Shown here piece after piece: positions 14,897-23,141 of a stretch of 48,296 bases of DNA. Source of the stretch: DAORHV01 sp964448405 (GTDB lineage Bacteria; Patescibacteriota; Gracilibacteria; Peribacterales; Peribacteraceae); assembly GCA_964448405.1 (NCBI GenBank), contig CAYUVW010000011.1, forward strand, positions 1 through 48,296. The letters run 5' to 3'. The notes beneath the pieces were generated by a model that did not search any database, was not told where the DNA came from, and saw only the letters and a program-made list of their open reading frames with translations. The first letter of the stretch is position 1. Each line of letters opens with the position of its first letter. Both the position numbers and the translations under genes were made by a program.

Positions 14897-15784
14897 ATGA
14901 GCACGAACCGTCCCCAGAACAACTTCAGCGCTGCTGACCTCGTTGAATCACCGGAGGATCTGTACCTCATGGGTATTCAGGGCTCTGGAAAGGGCACGCA
15001 GGCCAAGCGCCTTGTGAAGTACGGCGGCTACCGCCACTTCGAAATGGGTGGCGTACTGCGCGAAAACGCCGATCGCATGGTTGATGTGGGCGGTGGTAAA
15101 ATGAAGAGTATCGGAGAGATCCAGGAGGCCGGCGAGTTCGTGCCGATGCACGAGGTCATGAAGCTTGCGACAGAATTCGTCGTCAAGGCCACTCAAGACG
15201 GTGTGAAGCGCATCATGATGGACGGCTTGCCGCGCGGATTAGATCAGGATGATGCTCTGACAGCGGTAATGATGGAGAACGACAGGTTGAAAGATCACCG
15301 TGTGCTCCACATTGACGTTAGCGATGCGACTGCCCGCAAGAGCATCAGAATGCGTGCCGCGATCGAAAACCGTCCCGACGATGCCAAGCCTGCAACAGTG
15401 GAAAAGCGCATCAACGGCTACCACACCAAAACCGCTCCCGTTATCGCCCGTTATGAGCAACAGGGAGGAGTGGTGCTGAAGGTCAATGGCGAGACCGGAC
15501 TCGACTTCGATCATCCGACGGAGGTCGCCAATCGCCTGAGTGTTCTTCGTGCCATTCCAATCCATGAACTGAACGGCGAGCGCGGTGAGCTAGATGATCT
15601 GGAAGGAGAGTGGAAAGAAGATATTCAGCCCCGCTTGGCCGCGAGCATGGACGAGGTCTATTTCCGCGTTCTGCAGGCGATCCAAGCTGATCGTCGTGGT
15701 GGTGGGAAAGTCGATTCCGACAAGCCGGTGTTCTCCATTCCTGTTGGTGCAGGAAGGACCACCGCCTTGCGTCAGAATGTCTAA
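14897..15784 (+). CDS. Adenylate-kinase-like NMP kinase with C-terminal extension
   Basis: The 295-residue product begins with about 20 extra residues, then carries a P-loop YLMGIQGSGKGTQAKRL at about residues 23-39, FEMGGVLREN near 49-58, and MDGLPRGLDQDD near 112-123, all kinase features. The lid is short (RMRAAIENRPDDA). Residues about 205-295 are an added acidic C-terminal part with no family I recognise. It has its own strong AT-rich promoter. It is probably a diverged tandem copy of the adk just upstream; the substrate may be AMP or another nucleoside monophosphate. Confidence 0.8.
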   Translation: MSTNRPQNNFSAADLVESPEDLYLMGIQGSGKGTQAKRLVKYGGYRHFEMGGVLRENADRMVDVGGGKMKSIGEIQEAGEFVPMHEVMKLATEFVVKATQDGVKRIMMDGLPRGLDQDDALTAVMMENDRLKDHRVLHIDVSDATARKSIRMRAAIENRPDDAKPATVEKRINGYHTKTAPVIARYEQQGGVVLKVNGETGLDFDHPTEVANRLSVLRAIPIHELNGERGELDDLEGEWKEDIQPRLAASMDEVYFRVLQAIQADRRGGGKVDSDKPVFSIPVGAGRTTALRQNV

Positions 15785-15786
15785 TC

Positions 15787-16560
15787 GTGGATGCTGAAGC
15801 CATGCGCTTCGATGACCGATTCCAGATTTTCACACCAAAGCAGATAGCGTCTCTCCGAACGGGTGGCGCGATTCTGCGTGACTGTCTGAAGCACACTGCA
15901 AAGCACGTGAAGGCGGGTATTACGACAGGGGAGTTGGACCGCATTGCCGAGGAATTCATTCTAGAGCGCGGCGGGAAGCCTGCATTCAAGGGCTACCACG
16001 GTTTCCCGGCCACACTGTGTATTTCGGTGAACGACGAAGTGGTGCACGGCATTCCGGGTCCACGCGTCATTGCCGAGGGCGATGTGGTCTCGCTGGATGG
16101 CGGTGTGATTTACGACAAGCTGTACACGGACTCGTGCGTTACGGTTTCTGCCGGACACCTGGGTGCAGAAATGCAGACATTCCTGGATGTGTGCTCCACT
16201 GCTCTGGAAGATGTGGTCCGTACCAAGGTGAAGCAGGGCGCCCGCATCGGCGACATCTCGTCGTTCATTCAGCGCCGCATCGAGGCGGCCGGATACACCA
16301 TCGTCAAACAGCTCACCGGTCATGGTCTTGGCAACACGCTGCACCAGTTTCCCGATGTACCGAACTTCGGTACGGCGGGGGAGGGGCCGGAACTGCCCAA
16401 GAACACACTGATTGCTATTGAGCCCATTGCCTGCCTTGGCAGCCCGCACATCACCACCGACGACGACCAGTGGACCATTCGCACCGCGGACGGCTCGTGG
16501 GCGTGTCATTTCGAGCACACCGTGCTTGTGACCGACAACGGCTGCGAGATTATCGCCTAG
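15787..16560 (+). CDS. map: Methionine aminopeptidase, type I
   Basis: It removes the N-terminal methionine from new proteins. The metal ligands are present in order: Asp in LDGGVIYDKLYTDSC (both Asp), His in GHGLGNTLHQ, Glu in LIAIEPIA and Glu in CHFEHTVLV. The 257-residue length is usual. GTG at 15787 follows the previous stop by two bases; an in-frame ATG at 15802 (MRFDDRFQIF) is a good alternative. In most bacteria infA follows map; here a terminator and two minus-strand genes intervene. Confidence 0.95.
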   Translation: MDAEAMRFDDRFQIFTPKQIASLRTGGAILRDCLKHTAKHVKAGITTGELDRIAEEFILERGGKPAFKGYHGFPATLCISVNDEVVHGIPGPRVIAEGDVVSLDGGVIYDKLYTDSCVTVSAGHLGAEMQTFLDVCSTALEDVVRTKVKQGARIGDISSFIQRRIEAAGYTIVKQLTGHGLGNTLHQFPDVPNFGTAGEGPELPKNTLIAIEPIACLGSPHITTDDDQWTIRTADGSWACHFEHTVLVTDNGCEIIA

Positions 16561-16604
16561 TGCTCGCCATTTCGCAGGCGCGACGCCGTTTTGCCTTTTG
16601 CTAC

Positions 16605-16627
16605 AAAGGCCGGGGATACCGGCCTTT
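16605..16627. terminator. Bidirectional terminator between map and the repeat-protein gene
   Basis: AAAGGCCGG (16605-16613) and CCGGCCTTT (16619-16627) form a perfect nine-pair stem around a five-base loop. It lies between converging genes. The T tract is short on either strand. Confidence 0.7.
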
Positions 16628-16656
16628 GATAGGAATACGATGCTGTGTCTTTTTGC

Positions 16657-19600
16657 TTACGCGCCGCGAGTTGGGCGGCCGATCTGTACGACGCACGTGC
16701 GTGTACCGACGGTGATGGTGTAGCGGCCGTTTGGCGCAGTGGCCTTGTCGATCGTCACCTCGTGACGGTTGGCTGCACTGGCATCGGCACGCGTGATCTT
16801 GGGGAAGCCCGGCTTGTTTTCCAGGTTGGCGTTGGGGGCTACGACTTCAGTCGTGCCGCCGGGGCCTTCCTTGCGGATACTGATCTGCTCGAAGCGGTTG
16901 ATCGGCATTTTGACCGTGCGCGTCGAGTTGTTCAGCGTTACGCGATCCGGCATGTTGGTGATGTTGTTCGCTTCAGTCAGCTTCCTGCGCGCATTGGCAA
17001 TGGGGTCGCGGAGATCTTCCAGAAGTTTGATGATGGCATTGCCGCGGTCAGTGACTTCGGTGCGGTAGCCGTCCGATGCGCCCATGGGCGGCAAAGTGCG
17101 AATGTGCTGGCCTTCCTCGTCCAGCGCTTTGGCATAGGCCTCCAGACGGGCGACTTTGCTGCTCCACTTGGTAATGTCGCCGTTGTCCGGATCCATGGCC
17201 TCAAGAGCACCTTCAGCAGGTCCTTTGGCCTTTTCGCTGGCTTCCGTGCGCTCTGCGCGGGTCTTCTGGAACTGCTCCATTGAGCGCGAAGCTTCCATGG
17301 TTCCCTCCACTTCGGTGCGAATGCCGTTCAGCTCGGTAATGCGCTGGTCGTAGCGCATCATATTGCTGTCCACTGGGTCGGTCGGCGGATACTTCATGTC
17401 GCCTTCCTCCTTCAGGTGCTTCAGCTCGGCGTCGATCGCGTCGATGTAGTCCTGGTCCACACGCACTTCGTCGCCGAAGTTATCCAGTCCGCGAACTTCA
17501 TCGCGTCCGTCGCGTGCCTCGTTCGTTTCTCCGGTCAGGCGAACGGCCTCGGCTTCAAAGACCATGCGTTCGGCGGTCTTTACAGCCTCATCCAAGCGCT
17601 GCAATTCCGGTTCCATGCGAGCGAGCTCATCGGTCGCGGTCTTTTTGCGCGTTTCGACGGCAGTCGTCTGGTCGGCGGTTGCGCCATCGGCGATGATGCC
17701 TTCGAAGGTGTTCAAATGATCCTGCTCATTCGTCAGTCGTGTTTCAACATAACGCTTTGCAGCTTCTTGCTTTGTTCTCCATCCCACCACGTCTTCTGTG
17801 GCATTCGGATCCTGCGGCATGTTTTCGCGATCAGCCTCAGATTCACCTTCGTAGGTATCTGCATTGTCGCGGAACTCCTTGAATGCCTTGAACTTTTCGA
17901 GCTGCTGCTGCATCTGGTCGACTAATCCGCCGTCACCGCCAAGCTCGCGGGTGCGATCACTCCATGCAGTGAAGCGGTCATCGCCGCCCTCTTTCGTGTC
18001 CTCGAGCTTCGCGAAGTCGTCGCCGGTCAGGTGCTTCAATTCGCCATCCAATGCATCGACATAGGTCTGCAGAAGGCCAATCTTGGCTTCGGTGTCTTCA
18101 GGATCTCCATCTTCCCACGGCGCAGCCGTGTCGGAGGCATCCTTGAGGTCTACCCAGTCCTCGTCGAACTTCTGACGACGAGCTTCTCTGGTTGCCTCTT
18201 CAACGCGCGGGATTTCCACGCCGACCATTTCGCACTGCTCGCCAGTGACGTATTCCAGAGAAATGGCGATGTCCGCGATCTGGTTTTCCGTAGCACCGGC
18301 ATATTCCTGCGTGCCTTCGGTGAACGTGTTGATGTGATCCATTTCATACTGCAACTGTTCGGAGTACGCCTTTACTGCGAATTCTTTTCCTTCCCAACCT
18401 TCGACGTCGTTGGACTCCGGGTCCTCGGGGATTGCAGCCTCCAGGCCATCGGTCACCTCTTCTTCGCGTGCCAATTGATCGGCGAACTCCTTGAATGCTT
18501 TGTACTCTTCCAAGCGCTGTTCCATCTTGTCGATCAGGCCGCCATCGCCGCCAAGCTCGCCGGCGCGGTCGCCCCATGTCGTGAAGCGATCATCGCCGCC
18601 TTCTTTGGTGTCTTTCAGTTCGCTCACGCCTTCAAGATGTTTCTGCTCGGCCTTGAGTGCATCGACATGCGAGCCGAGAGTACCGATTTTCTCCTCGGTC
18701 ATGTCGCCTCCGTCGTAGTCGTTGTAGAGCTGCTCGGTGGTGTCCGAAGTGCCCTTCAACTCCTTCCACTTCGCGTCGAATACCTGGCGCTCAGCTTCAT
18801 TCAAGCCTTCCTGAGCTTCTTCCAAAAGAGGCTCATAGGTAGCCTGCTCGGTGCCGATTTCCTGGTCGCGTCCGGCCAGCAGCGTGCGCTGTGCTTCGGT
18901 GGAGCCGCTTTCAGCTCCGCTACCGGCAAAGTCGCCCAAGTGCTCGGCTTCTAGCCCCAGTTTCTGCAGGTACGTCTTAATGGCATCACGCTTTACAGTC
19001 CAACCCTGCACGTCGTCGGATTCAGGCGTTTCGGTCGGAATGTCGGCAAGTGCGGCTTCGCTCTCACCATTCAGACGAGCGGCAGTGTCGATAAACGCGA
19101 CATAGTCACGCAAGTCATCGAGTGATTCAGCAGTTGTCTCAACTTCACCGGTCAGATACTCGCGGCGCAAAGCATGCTCTGCTGGCCGTGCATCATCTTC
19201 AGGCCACTGCAGTTCGGTCTGGTCGGCATTCAAATGCGCATTTTCCAGGCCCAACGCCTTTGAGTAGGCTTCCATTTTCACTAAGCGTGTCGCGGCATCC
19301 TCGGGGTCAGCCTGCAGGAGTTCACCTTGAGCTGTATTCACTGCTTCCATGCGCACGAGCCATTCCGTGTGATACGCCTCGCGTGCAGCCTCAAGCCGAG
19401 CTTCGATTTGTTCGGGTGTTTCCTCTGGCAAGTCAGGCTCCTGTCCGCCGCCTTCTGCGGTGTAGACGATCTTAATCAGTTTGTTTGCAGTGCTTCCGCC
19501 TTCGTTAATGGTTCCATCTTCCTCGAAGGTGGCGATAACGTTGCGAGCCGGCTGGTCGCCGACGGCGGCAACGGTTACCGGTACGCTCATACCGATCAAG

Positions 19601-20388
19601 CCTGTGGCTGCGGCAGGCAAAAGACGCAAGTAGGAAATACCGTTGGACATGCCGGTCTGCGTGTCGTATTTGCCGTTAATGACGGCAGCAGCCTCCGGCG
19701 TCCAGTTGAACGTGAAGTTCGACGGTACGCGCAAGAGCGAGTATGTCGACGTTTGCGACATGCTTTCTCTGGAGAAGGGCACCGTGTAGGTGCGTACGTC
19801 CACCGATCCGTTGCCGACTCCCTGGAGCGCGGCATTGGTGCGCTCAATACGAACCCTATCGGCGTAGCGGAGCAATCCGTCCGGCATGCGGCCGCCGTTA
19901 TTATCCATCACGGTTTGCTCAATGTTCGCAATCAAGCTTTCAACGTTACGGTATGCATCTTCAATATTGTTGACGGTGTTATACATACCCTCGCGGTACG
20001 GCACCTGCTGTCCGGCGCTGTTCGTGTATGTGTCTTTGTAGACACTCTGTAGGTCGTCAATGAATCCGGTCACCCTCTCGCGGGCACGTTGAGTGGTGTT
20101 CAACAGAGCGGCGCTCATTTTGGTAATCGACTGCGTGAGCTTGTTCACATGCTCTGTGTACTTGGCCATGCGCTCCGACGTTCTGTCGCGCACGTTCTCG
20201 TACGATCGCTTACTGGTATTCTCATTGTCTTCGCGGCCGGCATGCAACCGGTTGAAGTCATTCACGCCGCCCATTTCGGGTACAACCGGTGCCCGGCTTT
20301 CCGGGTTGGCTGTATCGAACAGCAGGCGGTGCTCACGCTCCGAAGCAAAATGCCCGGTAGCGTTGAGAACAGTGAGGCGGCGTTCCAT
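16657..20388 (-). CDS. Giant acidic protein with eight ~101-residue helical repeats, unknown function
   Basis: A 1243-residue protein with no signal peptide or membrane segment, so probably cytoplasmic. Residues 1-190 are helical, about 195-310 are beta-rich, about 360-1100 are a repeat array, and about 1149-1243 are a beta-rich end domain. Each repeat carries a helix ending in a pattern like Y..AL..E..HL. The His-Leu/Ile landmarks fall at residues 385, 483, 584, 685, 786, 891, 991 and 1095, a spacing of 98-105. Units also alternate: W..K..A units start at about 450, 653, 857 and 1065, and DTKEGGDDRFT lies in two units 204 residues apart. The spacing resembles spectrin-type three-helix repeats, which is inference. 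It is transcribed with the small gene upstream (53-base gap). No family is recognised. Confidence 0.85.
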   Translation of the reverse strand: MERRLTVLNATGHFASEREHRLLFDTANPESRAPVVPEMGGVNDFNRLHAGREDNENTSKRSYENVRDRTSERMAKYTEHVNKLTQSITKMSAALLNTTQRARERVTGFIDDLQSVYKDTYTNSAGQQVPYREGMYNTVNNIEDAYRNVESLIANIEQTVMDNNGGRMPDGLLRYADRVRIERTNAALQGVGNGSVDVRTYTVPFSRESMSQTSTYSLLRVPSNFTFNWTPEAAAVINGKYDTQTGMSNGISYLRLLPAAATGLIGMSVPVTVAAVGDQPARNVIATFEEDGTINEGGSTANKLIKIVYTAEGGGQEPDLPEETPEQIEARLEAAREAYHTEWLVRMEAVNTAQGELLQADPEDAATRLVKMEAYSKALGLENAHLNADQTELQWPEDDARPAEHALRREYLTGEVETTAESLDDLRDYVAFIDTAARLNGESEAALADIPTETPESDDVQGWTVKRDAIKTYLQKLGLEAEHLGDFAGSGAESGSTEAQRTLLAGRDQEIGTEQATYEPLLEEAQEGLNEAERQVFDAKWKELKGTSDTTEQLYNDYDGGDMTEEKIGTLGSHVDALKAEQKHLEGVSELKDTKEGGDDRFTTWGDRAGELGGDGGLIDKMEQRLEEYKAFKEFADQLAREEEVTDGLEAAIPEDPESNDVEGWEGKEFAVKAYSEQLQYEMDHINTFTEGTQEYAGATENQIADIAISLEYVTGEQCEMVGVEIPRVEEATREARRQKFDEDWVDLKDASDTAAPWEDGDPEDTEAKIGLLQTYVDALDGELKHLTGDDFAKLEDTKEGGDDRFTAWSDRTRELGGDGGLVDQMQQQLEKFKAFKEFRDNADTYEGESEADRENMPQDPNATEDVVGWRTKQEAAKRYVETRLTNEQDHLNTFEGIIADGATADQTTAVETRKKTATDELARMEPELQRLDEAVKTAERMVFEAEAVRLTGETNEARDGRDEVRGLDNFGDEVRVDQDYIDAIDAELKHLKEEGDMKYPPTDPVDSNMMRYDQRITELNGIRTEVEGTMEASRSMEQFQKTRAERTEASEKAKGPAEGALEAMDPDNGDITKWSSKVARLEAYAKALDEEGQHIRTLPPMGASDGYRTEVTDRGNAIIKLLEDLRDPIANARRKLTEANNITNMPDRVTLNNSTRTVKMPINRFEQISIRKEGPGGTTEVVAPNANLENKPGFPKITRADASAANRHEVTIDKATAPNGRYTITVGTRTCVVQIGRPTRGA

Positions 20389-20441
20389 AGTGAGTGTGGG
20401 TATGAATGTGTGTTTGAAGTTGTTGAGGATGTTGGTTGTGT

Positions 20442-20750
20442 TTATGCTGCGTCGATTTCTGCGTCGAGTTTCTTTGCCGAGGATTCACGCTCTTCGTCCT
20501 GAATGGCATCTTTGATCTTCGGCCACTCTTTCTTGTAGAGCGCGTCGGTTTTCTTCTCGACTGCGGTCATGATCATGTCGCCTTCCTTCTGATTTTTCTC
20601 GATGATCGCATGCTGCTTCTGCACGGCGACAAGAGCTTCTTTGCGCTGTGCGTCCGTCATATGCGGAGCAAGACTAATGAGCTGCTCTGCCTGCGAGGGC
20701 AGCAATGAAGGCAACTTTTTGATGCCTTCAACGAATGCGGTAGCGGTCAT
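20442..20750 (-). CDS. Small helical protein, 102 aa, unknown, upstream of the giant repeat gene
   Basis: The ATG at 20750 gives MTATAFVEGIKKLPSLLPSQ and a product of 102 charged, mostly helical residues, with no membrane segment. The middle has KEALVAVQKQHAIIEKNQKE and the end is acidic. A longer open frame upstream is rejected because the promoter lies inside it and the chosen ATG follows a CT-rich tract (CCCTTCCCACTCTTCTT). The gene heads an apparent two-gene operon with the 1243-residue protein, so the products may act together. No family is recognised. Confidence 0.75.
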   Translation of the reverse strand: MTATAFVEGIKKLPSLLPSQAEQLISLAPHMTDAQRKEALVAVQKQHAIIEKNQKEGDMIMTAVEKKTDALYKKEWPKIKDAIQDEERESSAKKLDAEIDAA

Positions 20751-20794
20751 AAGAAGAGTGGGAAGGGTATTGGTTTTTGTACTTTTACCTCGAT

Positions 20795-20823
20795 AGTATA
20801 GCAGAATTGTACAGTTTATACAA
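20795..20823 (-). promoter_or_regulatory. Promoter of the 102-aa/1243-aa operon
   Basis: On the minus strand TTGTAT and TATACT are separated by 17 bases, and TGC precedes the -10. Both boxes and the extended -10 agree with the consensus seen elsewhere in the window. The leader is about 38 bases. Confidence 0.75.
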
Positions 20824-21016
20824 CATCCAGAACGTCTTGGGGTTTTCGGCGACCGATGTGCATTGCAGTTACCACGCCCTTGCGTTGAAAAGCGTTCAAA
20901 GTACATTAAAATGCGTATTGAACTGCTTTTGACAGATTTATATTATGTTTATACAACAAAATAAGTATTTTTCAATATTATTTGACTTCTTACGACACTT
21001 TTCCTGACTTGGCGCC

Positions 21017-21045
21017 TTGCGCAGGCAGAAGCCGCTCTGTAGGAT
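21017..21045 (+). promoter_or_regulatory. Promoter of the infA-rpoA operon
   Basis: TTGCGC (21017-21022) and TAGGAT (21040-21045) are 17 bases apart. The start would fall near 21052, leaving a leader of about 33 bases rich in C and T before the TTG of infA. Confidence 0.6.
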
Positions 21046-21084
21046 CTATCGGCTCTCTTGTTCGTTTTTTCCTGCATTCTTTCG

Positions 21085-21372
21085 TTGTCTAAAGACGTCA
21101 TTGAACTCGTAGGCGTGGTCGAAGAATCGTATCCCAATACCACGTTCCGCGTTCGTGTGACGTCGCAGGAGGCCCCCAACCACGAACTTCTTTGTCACCT
21201 CGCCGGACGCATGCGCGTTCATAAAGTACGCATCCTCCCGGGCGATCGTGTAAAACTGGAGATGACTCCGTACGACCTCAGTAAAGGTCGCATCGTCTAT
21301 CGGTTCCGTCCCGGCGATATCATCACGGCTACCGGCACCGTCGCCAACCCGCCTCCTCCCGCCGCCGCGTAA
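21085..21372 (+). CDS. infA: Translation initiation factor IF-1
   Basis: IF-1 occupies the A site of the 30S subunit during initiation. Starting at TTG 21085 the product reads MSKDVIELVGVVEESYPNTT, matching the family's usual MSKxDxIE opening. The OB-fold has HLAGRMRVHKVRILPGDRVK and SPYDL-like PYDLSKGRIVYR. There are about 20 extra residues at the end (Pro/Ala-rich), giving 95 against about 72. The upstream ATG at 21058 would add nine unrelated residues and is less likely. It is the first gene of an infA-rpmJ-rpsM-rpsK-rpsD-rpoA operon. Confidence 0.88.
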   Translation: MSKDVIELVGVVEESYPNTTFRVRVTSQEAPNHELLCHLAGRMRVHKVRILPGDRVKLEMTPYDLSKGRIVYRFRPGDIITATGTVANPPPPAAA

Positions 21373-21384
21373 ATCCCCCTTCCT

Positions 21385-21498
21385 ATGAAAGTCCGCCCAT
21401 CCATCCGCCCCCGTTGCAAAGACTGCCGTGTGATCGTGCGCAAGCGCGTTCGCCGCGTCGTCTGCAAGAACCCGCGCCACAAGCAGCGCCAGGGCTAA
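21385..21498 (+). CDS. rpmJ: 50S ribosomal protein L36
   Basis: A 37-residue protein with the L36 opening MKVRPSIRPRCKDCRVIVRK and end NPRHKQRQG. The zinc ligands C11, C14 and C27 and His32 fit the zinc-ribbon form. It lies between infA and rpsM as in most bacteria. The start follows the G-free spacer ATCCCCCTTCCT. Confidence 0.95.
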   Translation: MKVRPSIRPRCKDCRVIVRKRVRRVVCKNPRHKQRQG

Positions 21499-21517
21499 TT
21501 TCTCTCTCCTCCTTCTC

Positions 21518-21898
21518 ATGGTTCGTATCGCAGGTGTTGTCCTCCCCGGTCACAAGAGCATCGAAATCGCCCTCACGGCGATTAAAGGTGTGGGACGCTC
21601 GTCGGCCCGCCGCTTGGTAGCTGAAGCCAAAATCGAACCGACCACGAAGGCCGAGAAGTTGACCGAGACGCAGGAAGGCTTGCTGCGCTCCATGGTGGAA
21701 AAAATGGTGACCGAAGGTGATTTGGTCCGCAAAGTCTCACTCGACATCAAGCGTCTGCAAGACATCGGTACATGGCGCGGACACCGTCACAAGAAGAAGC
21801 TGCCGGTCCGTGGCCAGACTTCTCGCCGCAATGCCCGCACACGTCGCGGCAAGCGCAAGACCGGTTCCTCGGGACGTCTTACCCTCACCAAGACCTAA
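21518..21898 (+). CDS. rpsM: 30S ribosomal protein S13
   Basis: S13 in the 30S head contacts the P-site tRNA and forms intersubunit bridges. The 126-residue product starts MVRIAGVVLPGHKSIEIALT and has GTWRGHRHKKKLPVRGQTSR at about residues 84-103 with the basic C-terminal tail. Length is normal. The start follows TTTCTCTCTCCTCCTTCTC, with no G at all. Confidence 0.97.
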   Translation: MVRIAGVVLPGHKSIEIALTAIKGVGRSSARRLVAEAKIEPTTKAEKLTETQEGLLRSMVEKMVTEGDLVRKVSLDIKRLQDIGTWRGHRHKKKLPVRGQTSRRNARTRRGKRKTGSSGRLTLTKT

Positions 21899-21922
21899 TC
21901 GCCCTCCTCTACTACAACTCCT

Positions 21923-22426
21923 ATGGCTGACATCAAGCCCACAGCACCGATGGAAGAGAAGAAGCTCACCGCCACCCAAATTTTGGAGGCAGCTGACAAG
22001 AAGGAGAAGGAACTTGCCGCCGCAAACGCCAAGTCCGATGGTCCTCCGAAGTCCAAGAAGCCCAAGAAGAACAAGCGCATTGTGCTTAAGGCTCGTGCGT
22101 GCGTTCATGCCGGCGACAACAACACCATCGTCACCGTTACGGATATGGACGGTAAGGTGCTCGGTTGGGCCAGCAGCGGTTCCTCCGGATTCAAGGGCAG
22201 CCGCAAGTCCACGCCGTACTCCGCAAAGGTTGCTGCCGAGAAAGTCATGGGTATCGTCTCATCGTTCGGTATTCAGTCTCTGCAGATTGAAGTAAAGGGC
22301 ATCGGCCCCGGTCGCGAACAGGCCATCCGTGGCTTGCAGGTCGCCGGAGTCAACTTCGATGCCATCATCGACCGCACGCCCATCGCCCATGGCGGTTGCC
22401 GTGCTTGCAAGCCTCGTCGCGTCTAA
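21923..22426 (+). CDS. rpsK: 30S ribosomal protein S11 with N-terminal extension
   Basis: S11 lies on the 30S platform at the mRNA exit. The S11 core begins near residue 52 (RIVLKARACVHAGDNNTIVT) and includes GSRKSTPYSAKVAAEKV and RTPIAHGGCRACKPRRV at the end. About 45 extra Lys/Ala-rich residues precede it, making 167 against about 129. The start follows CGCCCTCCTCTACTACAACTCCT. Extended r-protein ends are common in this cluster; this one is N-terminal. Confidence 0.96.
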   Translation: MADIKPTAPMEEKKLTATQILEAADKKEKELAAANAKSDGPPKSKKPKKNKRIVLKARACVHAGDNNTIVTVTDMDGKVLGWASSGSSGFKGSRKSTPYSAKVAAEKVMGIVSSFGIQSLQIEVKGIGPGREQAIRGLQVAGVNFDAIIDRTPIAHGGCRACKPRRV

Positions 22427-22455
22427 ACAACTCTCCTCCTCTCTCCTCTTCTCGC

Positions 22456-23085
22456 ATGCGATACACTGGTCCCAAAGCGCGCAAATGCCGTCGGCAGGGT
22501 ATGAACCTGTTCGGTTCCGACAAATACGACAGGATTTTGCAGCGCCGTCCCACGCCTCCAGGAAAAGTGCCCAAAGAGAAGGGCAAGGGTGGCCGTGGCA
22601 AATTGTCTGAATATGGTCGCCAGCTGCTGGAGAAGCAGAAGGCTTGTCTGATGTTCGGTGTCCAGGACAAGCGTCTTCGCGCAATTTACAGCGAAGCAAG
22701 CCGCACCGTCGGTCAGACCGACCGCATGATGCGCATGTTGCTTGAGCGCCGCCTCGACAACGTTCTGTTCCGCGCCGGATACGCTCAGTCGCGCATCCAG
22801 GCTCGCCAGTTCGTCTCGCACGGCCTGTTCACCGTCAATGGAGTCCGCGTCACGGTCGCCTCGTACCAAGTGAAGGTCGGCGACAAGATCCAAGTGCGCG
22901 AAAACAAGAAGTCTTCCCCGGTGTTCGCACCAATCGTTCAGGCGCACGAGCGCTACACTCCTCCGGAGTGGCTGAAGTCCGACCCCAGCAAGTTGTCCGC
23001 AGAAGTCGTGCTGTTGCCGACCGAGGACAAGCACCTCGACCAGTCGGTCGACATGCGCAAGGTGATCGGTTTCTACTCTCGTTAA
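22456..23085 (+). CDS. rpsD: 30S ribosomal protein S4
   Basis: S4 is a primary 16S rRNA binder and in many bacteria regulates its own operon. The ATG at 22456 gives MRYTGPKARKCRRQGMNLFG, the usual S4 opening; the longer open frame upstream lacks family support. The S4 RNA-binding domain is at about residues 98-160, with RLDNVLFRAGYAQSRIQARQ. Length is 209, normal. The spacer AACAACTCTCCTCCTCTCTC before the ATG is G-free apart from its last bases. Confidence 0.96.
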   Translation: MRYTGPKARKCRRQGMNLFGSDKYDRILQRRPTPPGKVPKEKGKGGRGKLSEYGRQLLEKQKACLMFGVQDKRLRAIYSEASRTVGQTDRMMRMLLERRLDNVLFRAGYAQSRIQARQFVSHGLFTVNGVRVTVASYQVKVGDKIQVRENKKSSPVFAPIVQAHERYTPPEWLKSDPSKLSAEVVLLPTEDKHLDQSVDMRKVIGFYSR

Positions 23086-23093
23086 TTTGACCC

Positions 23094-23111
23094 TGAGTGC
23101 GTACGCACTCA
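23094..23111 (+). promoter_or_regulatory. Perfect 18-base palindrome between rpsD and rpoA
   Basis: TGAGTGCGTACGCACTCA reads the same on both strands. It lies nine bases after the rpsD stop and 30 bases before rpoA. No T run follows, so it is not a standard terminator. It may be an RNA stem-loop or a protein-binding site. Confidence 0.5.
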
Positions 23112-23141
23112 ACACACCCCACTATTCTTCATCTCACTTCT

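Larger units (their letters stand above)
20751..21084. other. Divergent AT-rich promoter region between the helical-protein operon and infA
   Basis: This 334-base gene-free stretch contains the minus-strand promoter at 20795-20823 and the plus-strand promoter at 21017-21045. It also contains two copies of GTTTATACAACA, at 20814-20825 and 20947-20958; the first overlaps the -35 of the minus-strand promoter. The part at 20930-20990 is very AT-rich and has further TTGACA-like sequences. Confidence 0.6.
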
